Positions 46,469-59,127 of a stretch of 64,000 nucleotides of DNA are shown here, one piece after another (positions within the stretch are counted from its first letter, which is position 1; every line of letters starts with the position of its first letter). The DNA is taken from the NCBI GenBank assembly GCA_030435675.1, contig CM059622.1, positions 12,152,001 through 12,216,000 of the forward strand, in the 5' to 3' direction. A model generated the notes under the pieces. The model had not been told where the DNA came from, did not search any database, and saw only the letters and a program-made list of their open reading frames with translations. A program made the position numbers and the translations under genes. This DNA comes from Steinernema hermaphroditum (lineage: Eukaryota > Nematoda > Chromadorea > Rhabditida > Steinernematidae).

Positions 46469-47512
46469 CTAACTGTGCTTTGGAGGACAACTTCTACTTT
46501 GCTTCCCGAAAACAATGCTGGTAGGAAGTGTTTCCGTATCGATCTATGTATTCATTCTTGTAGACGTGAACTCCACACCAAACTTACTTGTTGAAGATCA
46601 AATAGAGAACAGGATTAAGTAATCCAACTGCTTGAGTACCTATGTCCCTCGTTGTACTCAAGAAGTCACTTAACTCGAATTGTCCAAAGTGCCACGCACA
46701 CCGGATAAGAGTCAGATAGGCAAATATAATGAACGACTGAACGAAAAGATTGACTTCCGTTGAAGATACATTGAACCGTGCTGAAAAGGTGTTGCGCTGA
46801 AAATGTGTCCGTTGTCTTTATATTCAACACTGAGGTAGTATACCTTTGTGACCACCACAAATACGGTAGCGACATAAAAGAGGAATTGCAAAACTAGTGA
46901 CGAAAAGAGCAGATGGTGTTCGATGTTTTCGATGATGTCGGTGGCCTTGCCAGGCGTGTAACGATAGGCACCGAGTTGGACATCGTACCAAAGCGCAAAT
47001 TCCGGAAAGAGATGGACAACAAAGACGGTAATTGTTGTCAGCCATATCACCACCAAGCTTCCGACAAGATAGCGTTTCTCGCTCTTCACACTAGGCATAA
47101 TATCACTTATGACAAAGAATCTGTTCACTGCCAATAGCAACGATAGCAGAACGATGGAAATCCAGCTAGAACTGATGAAACATCCAGCAATCTTAAGCAC
47201 GAGCCTATGAAGACCTCAAAAGTTCAGGAACTTACCCGATCGAAATAGAGATGAAATGTTGACTGCGCGATAGACATGACACCTCCCATGAAGTGGCCAA
47301 TCATTAAGAGACACTCACTGATGCTTAAGTGTGTCATAATCATGTAGGCTGTTAGATTTCTGTACTCCTGCCTTCGGACTATGATCTGGAAGGAGCGAAC
47401 TCAACATGAGCTCAGTGCAAGAGAAACTCACCGAGCAAATGGAGAGATGAAGGGGCAAACTTATCAATATGATAACAATGTACACAATTCCGAGAACAGT
47501 GTTCGGTGACAT
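46469..47512 (-). CDS. Srt-like 7TM chemoreceptor, five-exon type, array gene 2
   Basis: Predicted receptor of 278 aa. Exons are 47512-47432, 47385-47236, 47191-46844, 46796-46588 and 46517-46469. Exon 3, at 348 bp, equals 129 + 219 of the six-exon genes, so that intron is cleanly missing. Landmarks are LPLHLSICS in TM1, YMIMTHLSISECLLMIGHF in TM2, LLAVNRFFVI at TM3, LFVQSFIIFAYLTLIRC, and VGLLNPVLYLIFN at TM7. The last exon (15 codons) is the least certain part; the 70-bp intron before it is longer than usual, and the tail has no family motif. It is closest to the gene at 32098. Confidence 0.8.
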
Positions 47513-50500
47513 CTATCCACTAGAACGAACCCTGAATTGATATAGTTACGGAAAAAATTGGTTGTCTTCGGACTTCGATATTATCTAGCGTTAATACGGC
47601 AATATTACCTGTCATAGTCCCGCGCAATCAATGACTTATGAAAAAAGGGAACTTTTTTTGGTAGTTGTTTACAGTTTCAATGACGACAAAAACTCACGTT
47701 TCTTACGCTGTCAAATGATGGTTGTCAATGAGTCTGAGTTGATAGGTTCTTATCATTATAAAAAGAGTCGCAAGAATGCAAGATTTGAATTGATGGACTT
47801 CGATGTTGTCCAGTTTCAACACCAAAATACTAACAGAGAGAGAGTTACGCACAATAATTAGTCTCTTATAATTCACACCTGCAATGACTGCTTATGTTGC
47901 CAAGCTATGAGAAATAAGGCATACGTCCAATGGTTGTCTTTTGTTCTAGCTTCATGTGACAGGACTACATTGCATGTGATCGGCATTCAGTGATTCCAGT
48001 GGATAACGGAAAAATTGAAAAAAGAAAAACAACACTAGATTAAGCCTTATTCTTACCCAAGCCGTAATTAGTTCAGAGATTCCAACGACTTGCACCTGGA
48101 ATAGCAGTTCTTCTACTTCATATTATCCGAAACGACGAAGCCGGGAACGCTTAGGCCGTGCGACTTTCCAGAAATCAAATCCGCCGCGGTTCGATGACCC
48201 ACCGTATTTTGCATACTCTTCTTTTTGAATATAAACGGGGTTCAACTGTACGTTTTGACTTGAATTTCGTTAGGAGTCGTACTAATAATTCGTAGAAAGG
48301 TCGGTTAAAACTTTTTCATGGAAAAAAAAAACAATGAAAATAGCAAGCTTGGAGAGAAAATTGGAAAGAAACAGAGACACCAATGTGTTTTCAGTTAATC
48401 TCGGCAGGTGGAATCAACAGCAAAGACTCAACATTCCAGCGACCAAGGAAAGGCCTTTCTTCACGCTACCCGTAAACGACTAACCATATCACACTCTATA
48501 TAAACTAATAAAGACAATTAATAAAGGCGTTCGCGAGCACTTCAAAACTGTAGTGCGATTCTTAATATTGTACTTATAAAGAAAAGTATGCCGCCCAATT
48601 GGAAGGTACAAATTCGGGCTTCTCGCATTAAAACAGCACAAGGGAGAATGCCACCGGAAGGCACTGGGAAAGTATTTAGGACAGATAAGTTGTTTGCATA
48701 AATATTTGTTTGACTAGAAAGTTTCCGTGCATTTGTTCTCATTTTTGGTTAAATTTCGTCATCTAACTTCTACTCAGGGTTCCGTTTCTCTATATGTGCC
48801 TTTATTTTGCTTGTTCGCTTGTTTTAGGCGAGCGAGTTCGGAAAATTGGTTATTTCCAGGAATATCTGTAGAAAACTGTACGCTTGATGTAAAATAGTGT
48901 GAATGCTTGTTAATGTTCGCCTGGATTCATGGCGCTTCTCTCGGCCGAAGGCGAAGTTATGATGTTTCCAAAGGAGCAACCTATAGCAGATTGCATCTAG
49001 TGGGTCGAAGAATAAGTTTTAAAAATTTACACCGCTAACCAATTATTAATCTGTTGTGTAACAGAGCGAACAACGATTTGCAAGCTAGAATCTTGAGATT
49101 ACGTCGTAGGTAAGTGGTATAGATAGGTGTCAGTCTGTGTATGTGCGTACACATAGGTACAGTCTAGACGTGTATGTCTGTCGTACAATTTGTGTCGTCT
49201 GCTATACATGTCCTCTGTTTTCGCAATGTCTATTCCCTGGGTGGAAGGGGGTGATGCGTCGTTGTGTACAGTTAACTCTCACCCCACATTATTCATTTTT
49301 CCTATGGACATAGTGCCAAAACTCATCTAAGAAGACGACGATACATGCTGTGCGGGTCCAGGCATCCACTGTACGGTCGTGAAAAACTGGGGCAGAACCA
49401 AGGACAGGGTACTCCAACGAGACTGTGGTGACAATCTTTGTGCGTGAGACATGACTTCAGAAAAACACTTATCCGCCCGAGATAAAGCGGTTCCCGGTCA
49501 GACCAACAAACAAAAAAAAAACGAAACTAACAACAACGTACGGACAGCAGTCACTCGAACGTTCGGAGATACGGTACTTCATTATGGGAACCTTTCCTAT
49601 TCATATTTACCACAATAAAGTGCAATTAATATCCAGCTACCAAATTTCATACGGTATATGGTACATATACTATAATGTGAGGAAATTCATAGAGAAACGT
49701 TAAATGGAATATAAAGACGGAAAAGAGCACGGGAACTTTAAGGAGAACCAAGCAAAACAATTCTCGGAGTGAGGCTAATCTTTCATATTTTGTTTGGCAC
49801 TTTCTACGCATTTTCAACTAGTCCTTAACAATGTGAGCATACAACCACAAGTCGTAGAATAATATCCATTATGTGGCTTTTTTCAAGAACTCACACAACG
49901 ACTACTTAATTTCGTGGATTCGTGGAATAGAACACTTGCAATACGAACACACGTATAAAGCTCAGAGTATACGATAACACAATAAATTTCGACTATGAAA
50001 GTTATGTACAATATAATGTAACTTAATGAAACTTAGAAAGGAGCGGTGCGTTTGGAGAAAGAGTGGAAGAAGTTTAGTGAAAATTCACTTTTTTTCACTT
50101 TGTGTAGAGCTATCGCCCAGGCATAGCAAAATAAAACACGGCTCGCCATATTTCCGAATTGCATAAAAGAGTTGTTTTTACCCTTTTGTACACAATTCTA
50201 CCTACTTCCCCATCCCTGCCCACCTACATGTTCATCTTTAAGCAAATGGAAAAGTTAAGGGTTATGCTCGACCGGTTAGCGGTTGTGATTCTCGATTCTG
50301 TGTGACAGGCCATCGTTAATCTTGAAATCATAAGTATGACAAATGTTTTTACACAAAGACGACATGTGCATAATGCCTAGTGTTTGAGTGAGTTTGGCAG
50401 CTCAGCTTAATGTTGGTTACCGCTGATCGTGCAATATAATTGTTAGGGGAGCTTGTTCATGAGCCTCGGGTGATTGATGGAAATCTAGAAAGTCATCTCG

Positions 50501-50702
50501 ACAGAGCAATCTTCAATAAACTAACGTACATACATAAAAGTCGCGGATGACTGACTACGTGACTACTACAATCGTGCAGCAAAAATAAGACTCCAACAAC
50601 GCGCTACATTCTCTAACTCAGCACAGCCACCAAGTGTAACAACCTAACATTATAAATCACACAGCGAGCGCCTTATTACCATTCATTAAAGTTAATTGGC
50701 AA
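47513..50702. other. Long gene-free spacer
   Basis: About 3.2 kb show no gene, transposase or clear tandem repeat. Open frames are short and AT-rich. A regulatory region, unrecognised noncoding gene or decayed element cannot be excluded. Confidence 0.5.
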
Positions 50703-51007
50703 TTACTCTGAAGTTCGAATGTGAGCCACATAAACCTTGTTCTTCACGCCGAATGTTTCCAAGAAGAGCGACCTTATCGATCTGACGCAAGAACTGTGCA
50801 CAATATGACAGACATATTGTTTACCTATTGAAAACCAAGTACACAATCGGGTTTAGCAAGCCAACTGCTTGAGTTGCCAGTCCAAGGAGCAAATCAGCTA
50901 GTCCTTCCGCTGAGCCTAATAGGTCGCCCTTCCGATAAAATTATTACATGTAGTGGTAAAGTGATGTCGACTAAGAACACGTAGATAATTCCAATGGCGG
51001 ACGCCAT
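50703..51007 (-). pseudogene. Internally deleted Srt-like receptor relic
   Basis: Minus strand. Exon 1 is intact from the ATG at 51007 (MASAIGIIYVFLVDITLPLH and onward), like MVSSIVVGLLYIFLV of the gene at 32098. It runs directly, out of frame, into the end of the TM7 exon (LATQAVGLLNPIVYLVFN, ending at 50825). A normal donor and an acceptor at 50782-50783 follow, then a final exon 50781-50703 (S-I-R-S-L-F-L-E ... VYVAHIRTSE, stop). About 650 coding bases are missing between exon 1 and TM7. The precise survival of both ends suggests one internal deletion. Confidence 0.8.
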
Positions 51008-51886
51008 CCTTGACAACTGGGCAAGTCTCTGAAACACTGCTGAATATCTGTAAATCTGATACATCTGGTGAAAGGTGATGTTCTTTCATTATTGTTCACT
51101 CGCCTTAACCAAGTGGAACACGAAAAGGACAACTACAGTAAGAAAAAGATGGAGAAATCTCAATTCGTGGGTACCTTCTCGACTGTTGTGGATTTCCCTA
51201 CCTCCTTCGATTGCCTCCGTTCTCGTGGTCATCACCTGTTTTAATTTAACTATATCGTAGGTGGCATTACATCTGGGACGGTCCTCGGTTTTTGTCGTTG
51301 TCACGCCTACGAGAAAATAATTATCATATATTTTTAGAATTTTCGTAAAGTTCGAAACCGGCAAACAACATTAATAGGTGCAGAAATCATGTGTGCAATA
51401 TAAATACGTAGTTGTTGCTAATTCGACGTTAATTTACATCGACTTGCTTTTCAGGGTCTGTTCGCCCACTCGCTCTCTCTGAAGTTCAATCGGATGAGAA
51501 AAAATCCAGTTAATGATAAAGAGGTAGGGTCCTTCGTTTCTATCGGTGGCGATAGGTGGGGAAATGAGAAAGAAATGAGTTGTGTGAGCGGTCATTCTCG
51601 GCCGTCACCGGTGGCATACAGGGCGTACCATAAATACTGTAAGTCGGCCGAATTCATAATTTTTTATTTTATAACACATTATTAATAAGTAGAACAATTC
51701 GGCTGATGTAAATGGATTTGACGAATATTTCATTTACCTTCATATTGTGAGGATTATGAACAGGGACAAAAATATATGCTGAGTTTATGGCAACATTTTA
51801 AAACATATATCAGCGTCAGGCATCAAGATATATTGCTTTCATTGCAAAAACAGTACGATCAAAGCGGAGAGAGATCGTTTCGTCAG
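51008..51886. other. Intergenic spacer
   Basis: It includes a minus-strand frame at 51364-51089 without support and a short match to the GC-rich repeat head at 51460-51482 (cgcccactcgctctctctg). Nothing else was recognised. Confidence 0.4.
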
Positions 51887-52992
51887 TCAGAGCTGGTTTG
51901 TCATAGTGCGAACAACGGAAACTGTGACTGTCTTCCCTTTCGCTCCAAACTGCGTTATCCCCAGGAGTGCAAAGAATTCTTCTCTCAGGCCGCTGAAACG
52001 TTTACATATCAACGATCGCACGAAATAACTCTCCTAACCCGTTAAAAGCTAAGTACAAAAATGGATTGATTCCACCCATTAGAACATTGCAGATGTCAAG
52101 GATGTCCACAACAATTGGTCGATCTGCATATAGCGCATCCCCGAACTGCCAGGTGCACCTCAGCCACGTAATATAGGCAAAGATGATCATTGCTTGAATG
52201 AGAATCATCACTTCGCGTTTTTCGATTTTTACATGTTTCGCTCCGAAGCTTTTCTAAACTGGGATAATGGTGAAGTGGTTTCTGTACGTACCTGCACAAC
52301 AATATAGAGAAATATTCCTATGTAGCACAGGAGTGAGAGAGCAAGGAGAACGAGAATAATGTAGCTTTCGCAGATGGTCATTGTGGTGTTAAAATCGCTG
52401 GCTACATAGTCGAATGAGAGATATTCGAGACTGAAGAAAATGGCCCCCTCGTTGGGCAGATGGAGGGCTGTGAGCACTATGTAGACGATCCATGCTACAC
52501 CCATGATGATCTAGAATTTACGCCATAGTAAAAGTACATGGAAAGAAACTTACATAATAGAAAGTTTGTTCGCCAACAACCGGCGGGCTAAATCGGGTTA
52601 TAGCAGTCAGTCGATTCAGTGACAAAACCAACGCGAAGACGGGCATACCAACCCAGCTACTTATGAGAATCGCTCCAGCTGCCTGAAGTCGAACTATTGT
52701 ATAAGTGCCGTGCTGCTTCTTCGCTTACTCTTTCGATGATGGCGTTGATGTTGGACTCGGATAGGATCATAATGCCGGCGATAAAGTGACAGAGCAGGTT
52801 GATGCAGTCCACTATTCCCAAGCATATCATGATTTTATATGCTGTGAATTTTCGGAATTCTTTTCTTGTGAGGAACAGCTGAATGCGGTATTCCAAGGTG
52901 ATATGGTATAAGCTACTTACCCAAACCATAATAAAGTGAAGGGGAAGACAAATGGCCGATATTGTAAGCCGACCAAAGCCAACTATGTTCAT
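51887..52992 (-). CDS. Srt-like 7TM chemoreceptor, array gene 3
   Basis: Predicted receptor of 296 aa. Exons are 52992-52921, 52878-52729, 52682-52554, 52510-52292, 52253-52039 and 51992-51887. The ATG at 52992 was chosen because it follows 'tatttcag' and fits the family length; the longer frame starts only at GTG. Intron 4 is 38 bp, the shortest in the array. Landmarks are YKIMICLGIVDCINLLCHF in TM2, LVLSLNRLTAI at TM3, ILIQAMIIFAYITWLRC, and GGINPFLYLAFN at TM7. The tail has KTVTVSVVRT, a motif shared with the next three genes. Confidence 0.85.
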
Positions 52993-55199
52993 TGTAGCGT
53001 AAAGAATAGGATCTGAAATAAGAAGAGGATCTGCTTTTCTTTCAGAGGAAGCTGTATAGATCGCGGACAGCACATAATAAGACCCTAATAAAGAATTATG
53101 ACACGAGGAAAAATTGCGGGTGTTGTTAGAAAAATAGAACTTGTATTTTTTTGCATCACAACATCAGCCGGTGTCAGCTCTACCATATGACATTACGCTC
53201 CAAGGATACGGAAATCGTTTAATACCAAAGATACACTCATGTGTTTACTTCCACATAGAAACAGAAAACAATAAGTGTTTCTTGCCTTATGCTGGATTGT
53301 AGCCAGAACGTGGTGATTCGTAGAACGCCACAAAGATTGTATCGCGATTGTGTTGTTGTGAAACGAAGAAAACAATACAAAATCATCTTGTTATGATATG
53401 AAACTAAGGCAGTGGAGCAGAAGTGTTTATGAATGCCTTAAAAACAATGCCGGCGTATTCAAGAAGCTCGATAGTGTCAAAAACCCATTTAAGTAGAAAG
53501 ACTAGAGTTCAAGTATGCATATCAGCATGATAAAGCTGATAAATAAGAATTTTACCAAGTTTTACCGACTTCATACTCTTGACGGCGATGCATACCGAAC
53601 GGAGCGGATCCAATCTTCGGTTTGGCAGGCGGACGTTGGAGTTTCATAGCATCTTCGGTGATTTCCAGGAGAGAAGATCAAGCGGGAGTAGCCGCGACGG
53701 TGTGGTACAGAGGGCGATGTGGAATCTCACAATCTGAGCAGTTGCGGTCGCGGACTTCGGGACTGTGCTTCTTGGCAAGACGCTGGAACCATGGCTGCCT
53801 GGTGTTCCAGGCCTTATGGGATCCGGGTCGATTATTGTGCCAACAACAACGGGCGAGAACGACCACTCACTCAACTCATTCGGCGGACCAGTGACCGATC
53901 TTCATCGACACAAATGAAACACTACGCATCTACACAAAGATGCCGCATAAAGAGTTCACTCTTGGTCAGCACAACAAACATAAATGATAAATGACATCAC
54001 AGCAAGAGAGGTGGTGTAACTACGGCTCTCTGCTCTACCAAGCCTTCTGGTAGCTGGGGCCATCATTGCGCCAAGAACGACCGCTCACTGAACTCATTCG
54101 ACGGACCTCAGGGAGAGAGCGAGTGGACGACCCGACCGACCACTGGGGACACTTCCACAGACTTCGATCAGCAAAAGCTAAATTTTAACCAGGAAAAGTG
54201 ATAAAAAACAAAAGTACACAAAATTACCAGGCAGCTTATATCCCGACGAACTCCTTATTGTTGTTGTGATTGTAAACATCTGCCATATTAGTCGGCTTTT
54301 TTGACTACTTATATAGTCCTGCTTTTCGACTATTTGTGGTTTGGTAGAAATGATTATATATTCTAATCCTATCCAATGATCCAATGATTATTTATTGTGC
54401 AGCCTTATAAGCGCTTCTGCTGAACCGGCACTCCTGATCTCTTCGTTCTTTTGATGCTTTTTTCGGTGATTAAAATTGCATTGAAGATACGTTATTAATT
54501 CTGATAATGCCGTCTTTATGTGTAGGGAATGGTTAAACAGAGTTGTTCCGAGATCATTTGTACCGTGAGAACAGGAAACACAACAGAGGATAAAGGGTGA
54601 AGATATGTAGATGGAGAACACGAATGAATAATCTAAACGCCAACACGATGTGAAACAAATCGTGTCGTGAAAAACGTTCCAGATCGTTTACGTCAGAAAA
54701 ACGTCAGAGTGTAAAAATCAACCTGCGTATAAAAAGATATTTTCATAAATAAAACAAAGTTGCTGAATGCTGAGTCACTGGCTGTTTATAACGCGCTAAA
54801 CAAATCAGACGCAGACGCTTCCCGAGAAATTCTTAAAATAACCGTTCTCAGGGAGTATGATGATTTGCTGTGGACAGTTGGACAGTTGCATCTGCAGTTA
54901 TTTTGAATACCCCTTATGTATAAGTAAGCATTACATTTATAACTAAACGAACACCGGTGCAACTTATAAAGAAATTAAATTTTTTGGTAATAAAAATTAT
55001 CCGGAGATAAAAAAAAATTAACCTTGTGCTAGATATTTCGAAGCCACCCTTGTAGAAGTAAACTTCAGATTTATGACTAGGGATTTATAATGAACATTTC
55101 TCGTTTCTCATACATTATCAATCTATCAAAAATTTATACGAAATCCGAAGTTCAGCGGTAATGTACATAAATGCAATGAGTTCCGTTGAATCGCTTCTT
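52993..55199. other. Intergenic region with dispersed repeat
   Basis: The GC-rich dispersed repeat, inverted copy, lies at 53620-54165. The remainder is AT-rich. No gene was recognised. Confidence 0.45.
53620..54165 (-). repeat. GC-rich dispersed repeat, inverted copy
   Basis: The right edge (54110-54152, gagagagcgagtggacgacc followed by cgaccgaccact) is the reverse complement of the head at 17615-17648. Further left, 'gttccaggcctta' matches 'aggcctggaac' of the other copies in reverse. This copy is longer and may be two nested insertions. Confidence 0.5.
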
Positions 55200-56324
55200 T
55201 TACTTCGATGGATTGCGCTGTGTACGCACCACCGAAACGGTGATTGCTTTGCTGCTTTCCTTAAACCGTTTCATTCCGATGAGGCCAAAAACGTGGCGTC
55301 GAACGCTACTATAAAGCACCATATATATTGCAGCTACACGGTGGACATGCCTGTTGAAGCACATATACAAGATTGGATTGATGCCGCCGACAAGACACGT
55401 AAGGATGTTCAAAGTGTCCACAACTTCTACATGCTGCAAGTACCATGCCACGCCGTAGTGCCAAGTCGCCCTTAAGGCCGCCAGATAAACGAAGATAATC
55501 ACCGCTTGTATCAGGATGCGTACTTCTCGGCGCTCCAGTTTTATGTGCTTGGGTCGGAAGCTCTTCTGAAGAAGAGAAGGCCAAATTAACCTTAACACTA
55601 AGAAACTTACATTGAAGAGGATCCAGAGGACGATTACAATGTAGCAAAGGAATGAAAGTACGAGGAATATGAGGATCCAGTAGCTTTCATACACTTCCAA
55701 ATAGAGGATATTGAAATCAGTATGGACGTAGCTGAAAGAACTCTCTCGAATACGGTAGTTTATAGCGCCTTCGTCGGTCATGTGTAGGGCCAATACGCCG
55801 AGATAGCACAGCCATGACAATGCTGATAGAGTCTAAAAGCGCAAAAATATTTAACAATAAATGTCGTTTTGAACTACATAAAAGAGAGGTTTTTCGCTGG
55901 AGACCTTCAGTTTCGTAGAAGTGAGGACAACTAGTCGGTTCAGGGAAAGAACGAAGATCATTGCGGCCATGCCAACCCAGCTGGTGAGGATCACGGCTCC
56001 AGTTACCTAGAAAATAAGTTTTACAAAATATCACACAGAATTCTTTACCCTCTCGAGGACGACGTGTATGTTTGTGACCAAAACGGTCATTAGCCCTGTC
56101 ATGAAATGGGATAGTAGATGTAGACATTCCATGATTCCCAAACTTGTCATAATCTTGAACGCTATGTGATCGCGGTACTCTTTCTTTGTGATAAATAGCT
56201 GGAAAATTAAGATTACTAATGGTTGCGTGCTCCTACTGCTCACCCATATGAACGTGATATGGATTGGTAGGCAGATAGAGGCAATGACAATGAGCGTTAT
56301 CCCAATAGCGTACTTGTCGTTCAT
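55200..56324 (-). CDS. Srt-like 7TM chemoreceptor, array gene 4
   Basis: Predicted receptor of 301 aa. Exons are 56324-56244, 56198-56049, 56006-55878, 55832-55611, 55565-55351 and 55308-55200. The last intron (55309-55350) has a GC donor instead of GT: exon end 'aacag' is followed by 'gcatgt'. Splicing there keeps exon 5 at exactly 215 bp and joins S-S-V-R-R-H-V-F-G, matching S-N-V-R-R-H-F-F-E of the gene at 58028. The unspliced 42 bp is also open. Landmarks are FKIMTSLGIMECLHLLSHF in TM2, FVLSLNRLVVL at TM3, SYVHTDFN, and GGINPILYMCFN. The tail has KAITVSVVRT. It is closest to array gene 1. Confidence 0.85.
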
Positions 56325-58027
56325 GAAGACGAGCTGGTCACGGTTGTTTTTCTCTGCGAGTCTTCGATGGCGAAAAAGCTGTGGTCTCTGAAAGAGAAAA
56401 GAAGCGTGTAATGTGACTAGTCACATAGAACAATGTTTTGTGAAATTATCATAAAAAAATAAGCACCATACAGATGGCAATGGGACTTCTTCTCAAGTGG
56501 GCTACTACGAGAGACAGATGATAATTCGGTGTTTGCCTGTCTATTTCCGTAGACGGATCTAAAGTGTTGGTGTCCCTCCCCTGTACTGTCTAACCTTCTC
56601 ATTTTGTTAATTAGCAGGTGGACAGATTTCTGATTTTTCTTTAGCATTAGGTAAATAGCATTATCAAGAATACCACGTAGAAGACAAGTCATGCGTTGGT
56701 ATGCTTTGTGTTCTCTAATTAGCTACGTATTAGGAAAATGACACAAAAACACGTAAGTTCCGAGGAGCGGAAGAACCATATGACATTTTTGTAACTGCGT
56801 AGTGATGAAAATTTCGGGCAATAATACACTCGATTTCCTTGCGTTTGAATCCGAAATTGCACTTCGACATCTGCTGCGCTCCAGTCACTAACATACATAC
56901 ACTGGATGTCTGCGATCATACTAAAAACCTGTGGTGTATTTGCCTGAATATTGCTCTTTTACTGCAGGTGTTCAAAGTGACCTCATTGTAAAAAACAACA
57001 CATTTTTTCTTTTTATATTTTCAGTACTCTCAGGTAGCAAACGAGAAGGAAAGAAAGTACGCGCACTGTTTACAAACTATAAAATTTTACTCCTTGTTCT
57101 AGTAACACGTTTCTCACTCGACTGGACTTGCCTACTCCGGGCTGAGCTCTTCGTCTGGAGGACGCCGAACATTCTCTGATGTACGGACGTCGGCGCCGCC
57201 GGCCAAACCGAAGATTGGATCGGTGTGCTTCATCATCTGCGCTTCGACTGGAATCAGCTCTTGGCGTCTCCAGTGCCTGCGCTAACTAAGGGATCGCCAT
57301 TTGCAGTTTAGACCGTGCCGAAGAAAGAAGATAAGCGACAACTACAGTGTAATCTTGAGCCAGCATATGAGATGAGGCGTATGAGATTGCGTCGGGCGAA
57401 TCCTTATAGACGGTAACCAATGTGTCATTTTTTCTTGTCCTTGAATTTTCATGGACAGCAATCGATGGGCCATGGCTGGTCATAGGCGGGCAATGGCTGC
57501 TCATGCTCAACAGTGCCTGTAATCACCAACCGATCGCTCTCATGTCGATTGTTGTGTCTAATCCACCTCCGCTTATCCACCCCTTTCATCTCTGTATATA
57601 ACAGATCTCTGTTGTAAATAAATCAGTTAGCACGGATGGCTAAGCGGTAGCAACTGCCCATCCAAAAATGTACATGAGGATGGTACCGTCGCGATTACTT
57701 GATGAATAATAGTTACTGGAAATTCGTAATTAACTTTTTTTCGAAAGTCGCGCTTGTCGCGTCCCTTCATACAACATGCATGTGGAACTTCCAGTTCACA
57801 TAATCCTATGTTTCCTTTTCTGGAACCATCACCATCATTACACCTTTCCAGAAACACAAACAAAAATATCTGTTACAAGCCTTTCGATGCGTGGCATTGC
57901 TCCTTTCCCGCTTCGTTGCATTAGATTTACTCAAAAACATCAAACAATGTCGCTTTTCAGCGAATATTAGTGATCACGTTGCACACAGTGTACAGTAGCC
58001 GACTCTGTGACTTGACGGATTATTGAA
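56325..58027. other. Intergenic spacer
   Basis: No gene was recognised. A short GC-rich block at 57180-57300 (gccgccggccaaaccgaag) matches 17812-17830 of the dispersed repeat. At 57640-57655 'tggctaagcggtag' resembles a tRNA A box, but no B box or cloverleaf follows. Confidence 0.45.
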
Positions 58028-59127
58028 CTAGGGTGGAATAAAGCGTACTTGCGTCACGGTTACGTTCTTCTCAGGTTTTCGGAGTTTCATGAGTTCGAAG
58101 AAATGCCTCCTCACATTGCTGAAAAGACAAAAGATGGAGTGGCTACGAAACGGTACGCTTAACCTGTTGAAAATTAGATACAAGAACGGGTTCTTTCCCC
58201 CAATAAGACAGTTACACAGATTAAGCACATCGACGATGAAGGTTTTTTCGTACCACGATGAACCATACACCCATATGAGCCTTAACGCTGCCATGTAGGC
58301 GAAGATTATAAATGCTTGAATCAGGATCCGCAGTTCACTGGCCTTGACCTTTAATTTCTTCGTAGTCAAGCTCTTCTGAAACAACAACACATCTTGGTGA
58401 ATGTAAAGCACTATACCTTCACAGCTATCCAAATAAGAATTCCAATATAACACACGAAAGATAGCAAAAGACAGGTGATTATAGTCCAATCCTCGACGTT
58501 TAGAACGTCGTTATTCACAGATGTCTCTCTGGGACCAAACGAACAAGTTGCTATATTAAAGTCAATAGCGCCAGCATCGGTTAGATGGATAGTCATCGAA
58601 CCGATGTACACGAACCATGCGCCAGTCATGAGAATCTGAATTTCATCAAGCGGTTGGATGATGTTATACAGCGAACTCACGTAGAAGATCATCTTTTCGT
58701 TCGCTGTAACCAAACGAACAGTGTTGAAGATACACAGGCGATTGAGAGCGAGGACGAAGACCATTCCCCCCAAACCTATCCAGCTGCTGAGAAGTATAGC
58801 CCCTGTAACCTACAACGATCTGTGAGTTTCATCGTCATCCGTGTCAACCGACCCTTTCAAGACTCTCACTTATGTTTGTGCCGAAAATCGTCATAAAGCC
58901 CGCAGAAACGTGAGCTAGCAAATGAAGCACATCGACCATCTCGATACATACCATAATCTTGAATGATATCGAGCTGCGATATTCGTTTTTACCGATAAAT
59001 AGCTAAAGTTCAGAATATATTCTGCTTATATTTTTCTGCACTTTACGCAAATCATAATTAGATGCATTGGCGTGCAAATCACAGCGATGGTGATACGACC
59101 AAAACCGGCGGCCATTTGATGGTCCAT
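58028..59127 (-). CDS. Srt-like 7TM chemoreceptor, array gene 5
   Basis: Predicted receptor of 293 aa. Exons are 59127-59047, 59002-58853, 58809-58681, 58635-58417, 58375-58164 and 58118-58028. The start follows 'acaattccag'. Landmarks are FKIMVCIEMVDVLHLLAHV in TM2, VLALNRLCIF at TM3, ILIQAFIIFAYMAALRL, and GGKNPFLYLIFN at TM7. The tail is S-N-V-R-R-H-F-F-E with KNVTVTQVRF near the end. The donor of intron 2 is GTCGGT, weak but shared in style (GTCAGT) with the next gene, its nearest relative. Confidence 0.85.

Noticed and set aside
51089..51364. 91-codon minus-strand frame next to the receptor relic
   Set aside because: There is no signal peptide, motif or splice support, and it is not similar to the receptor family.
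57636..57690. Possible tRNA or tRNA-derived SINE (A-box-like 'tggctaagcggtag')
   Set aside because: No B box or cloverleaf pairing could be found downstream.
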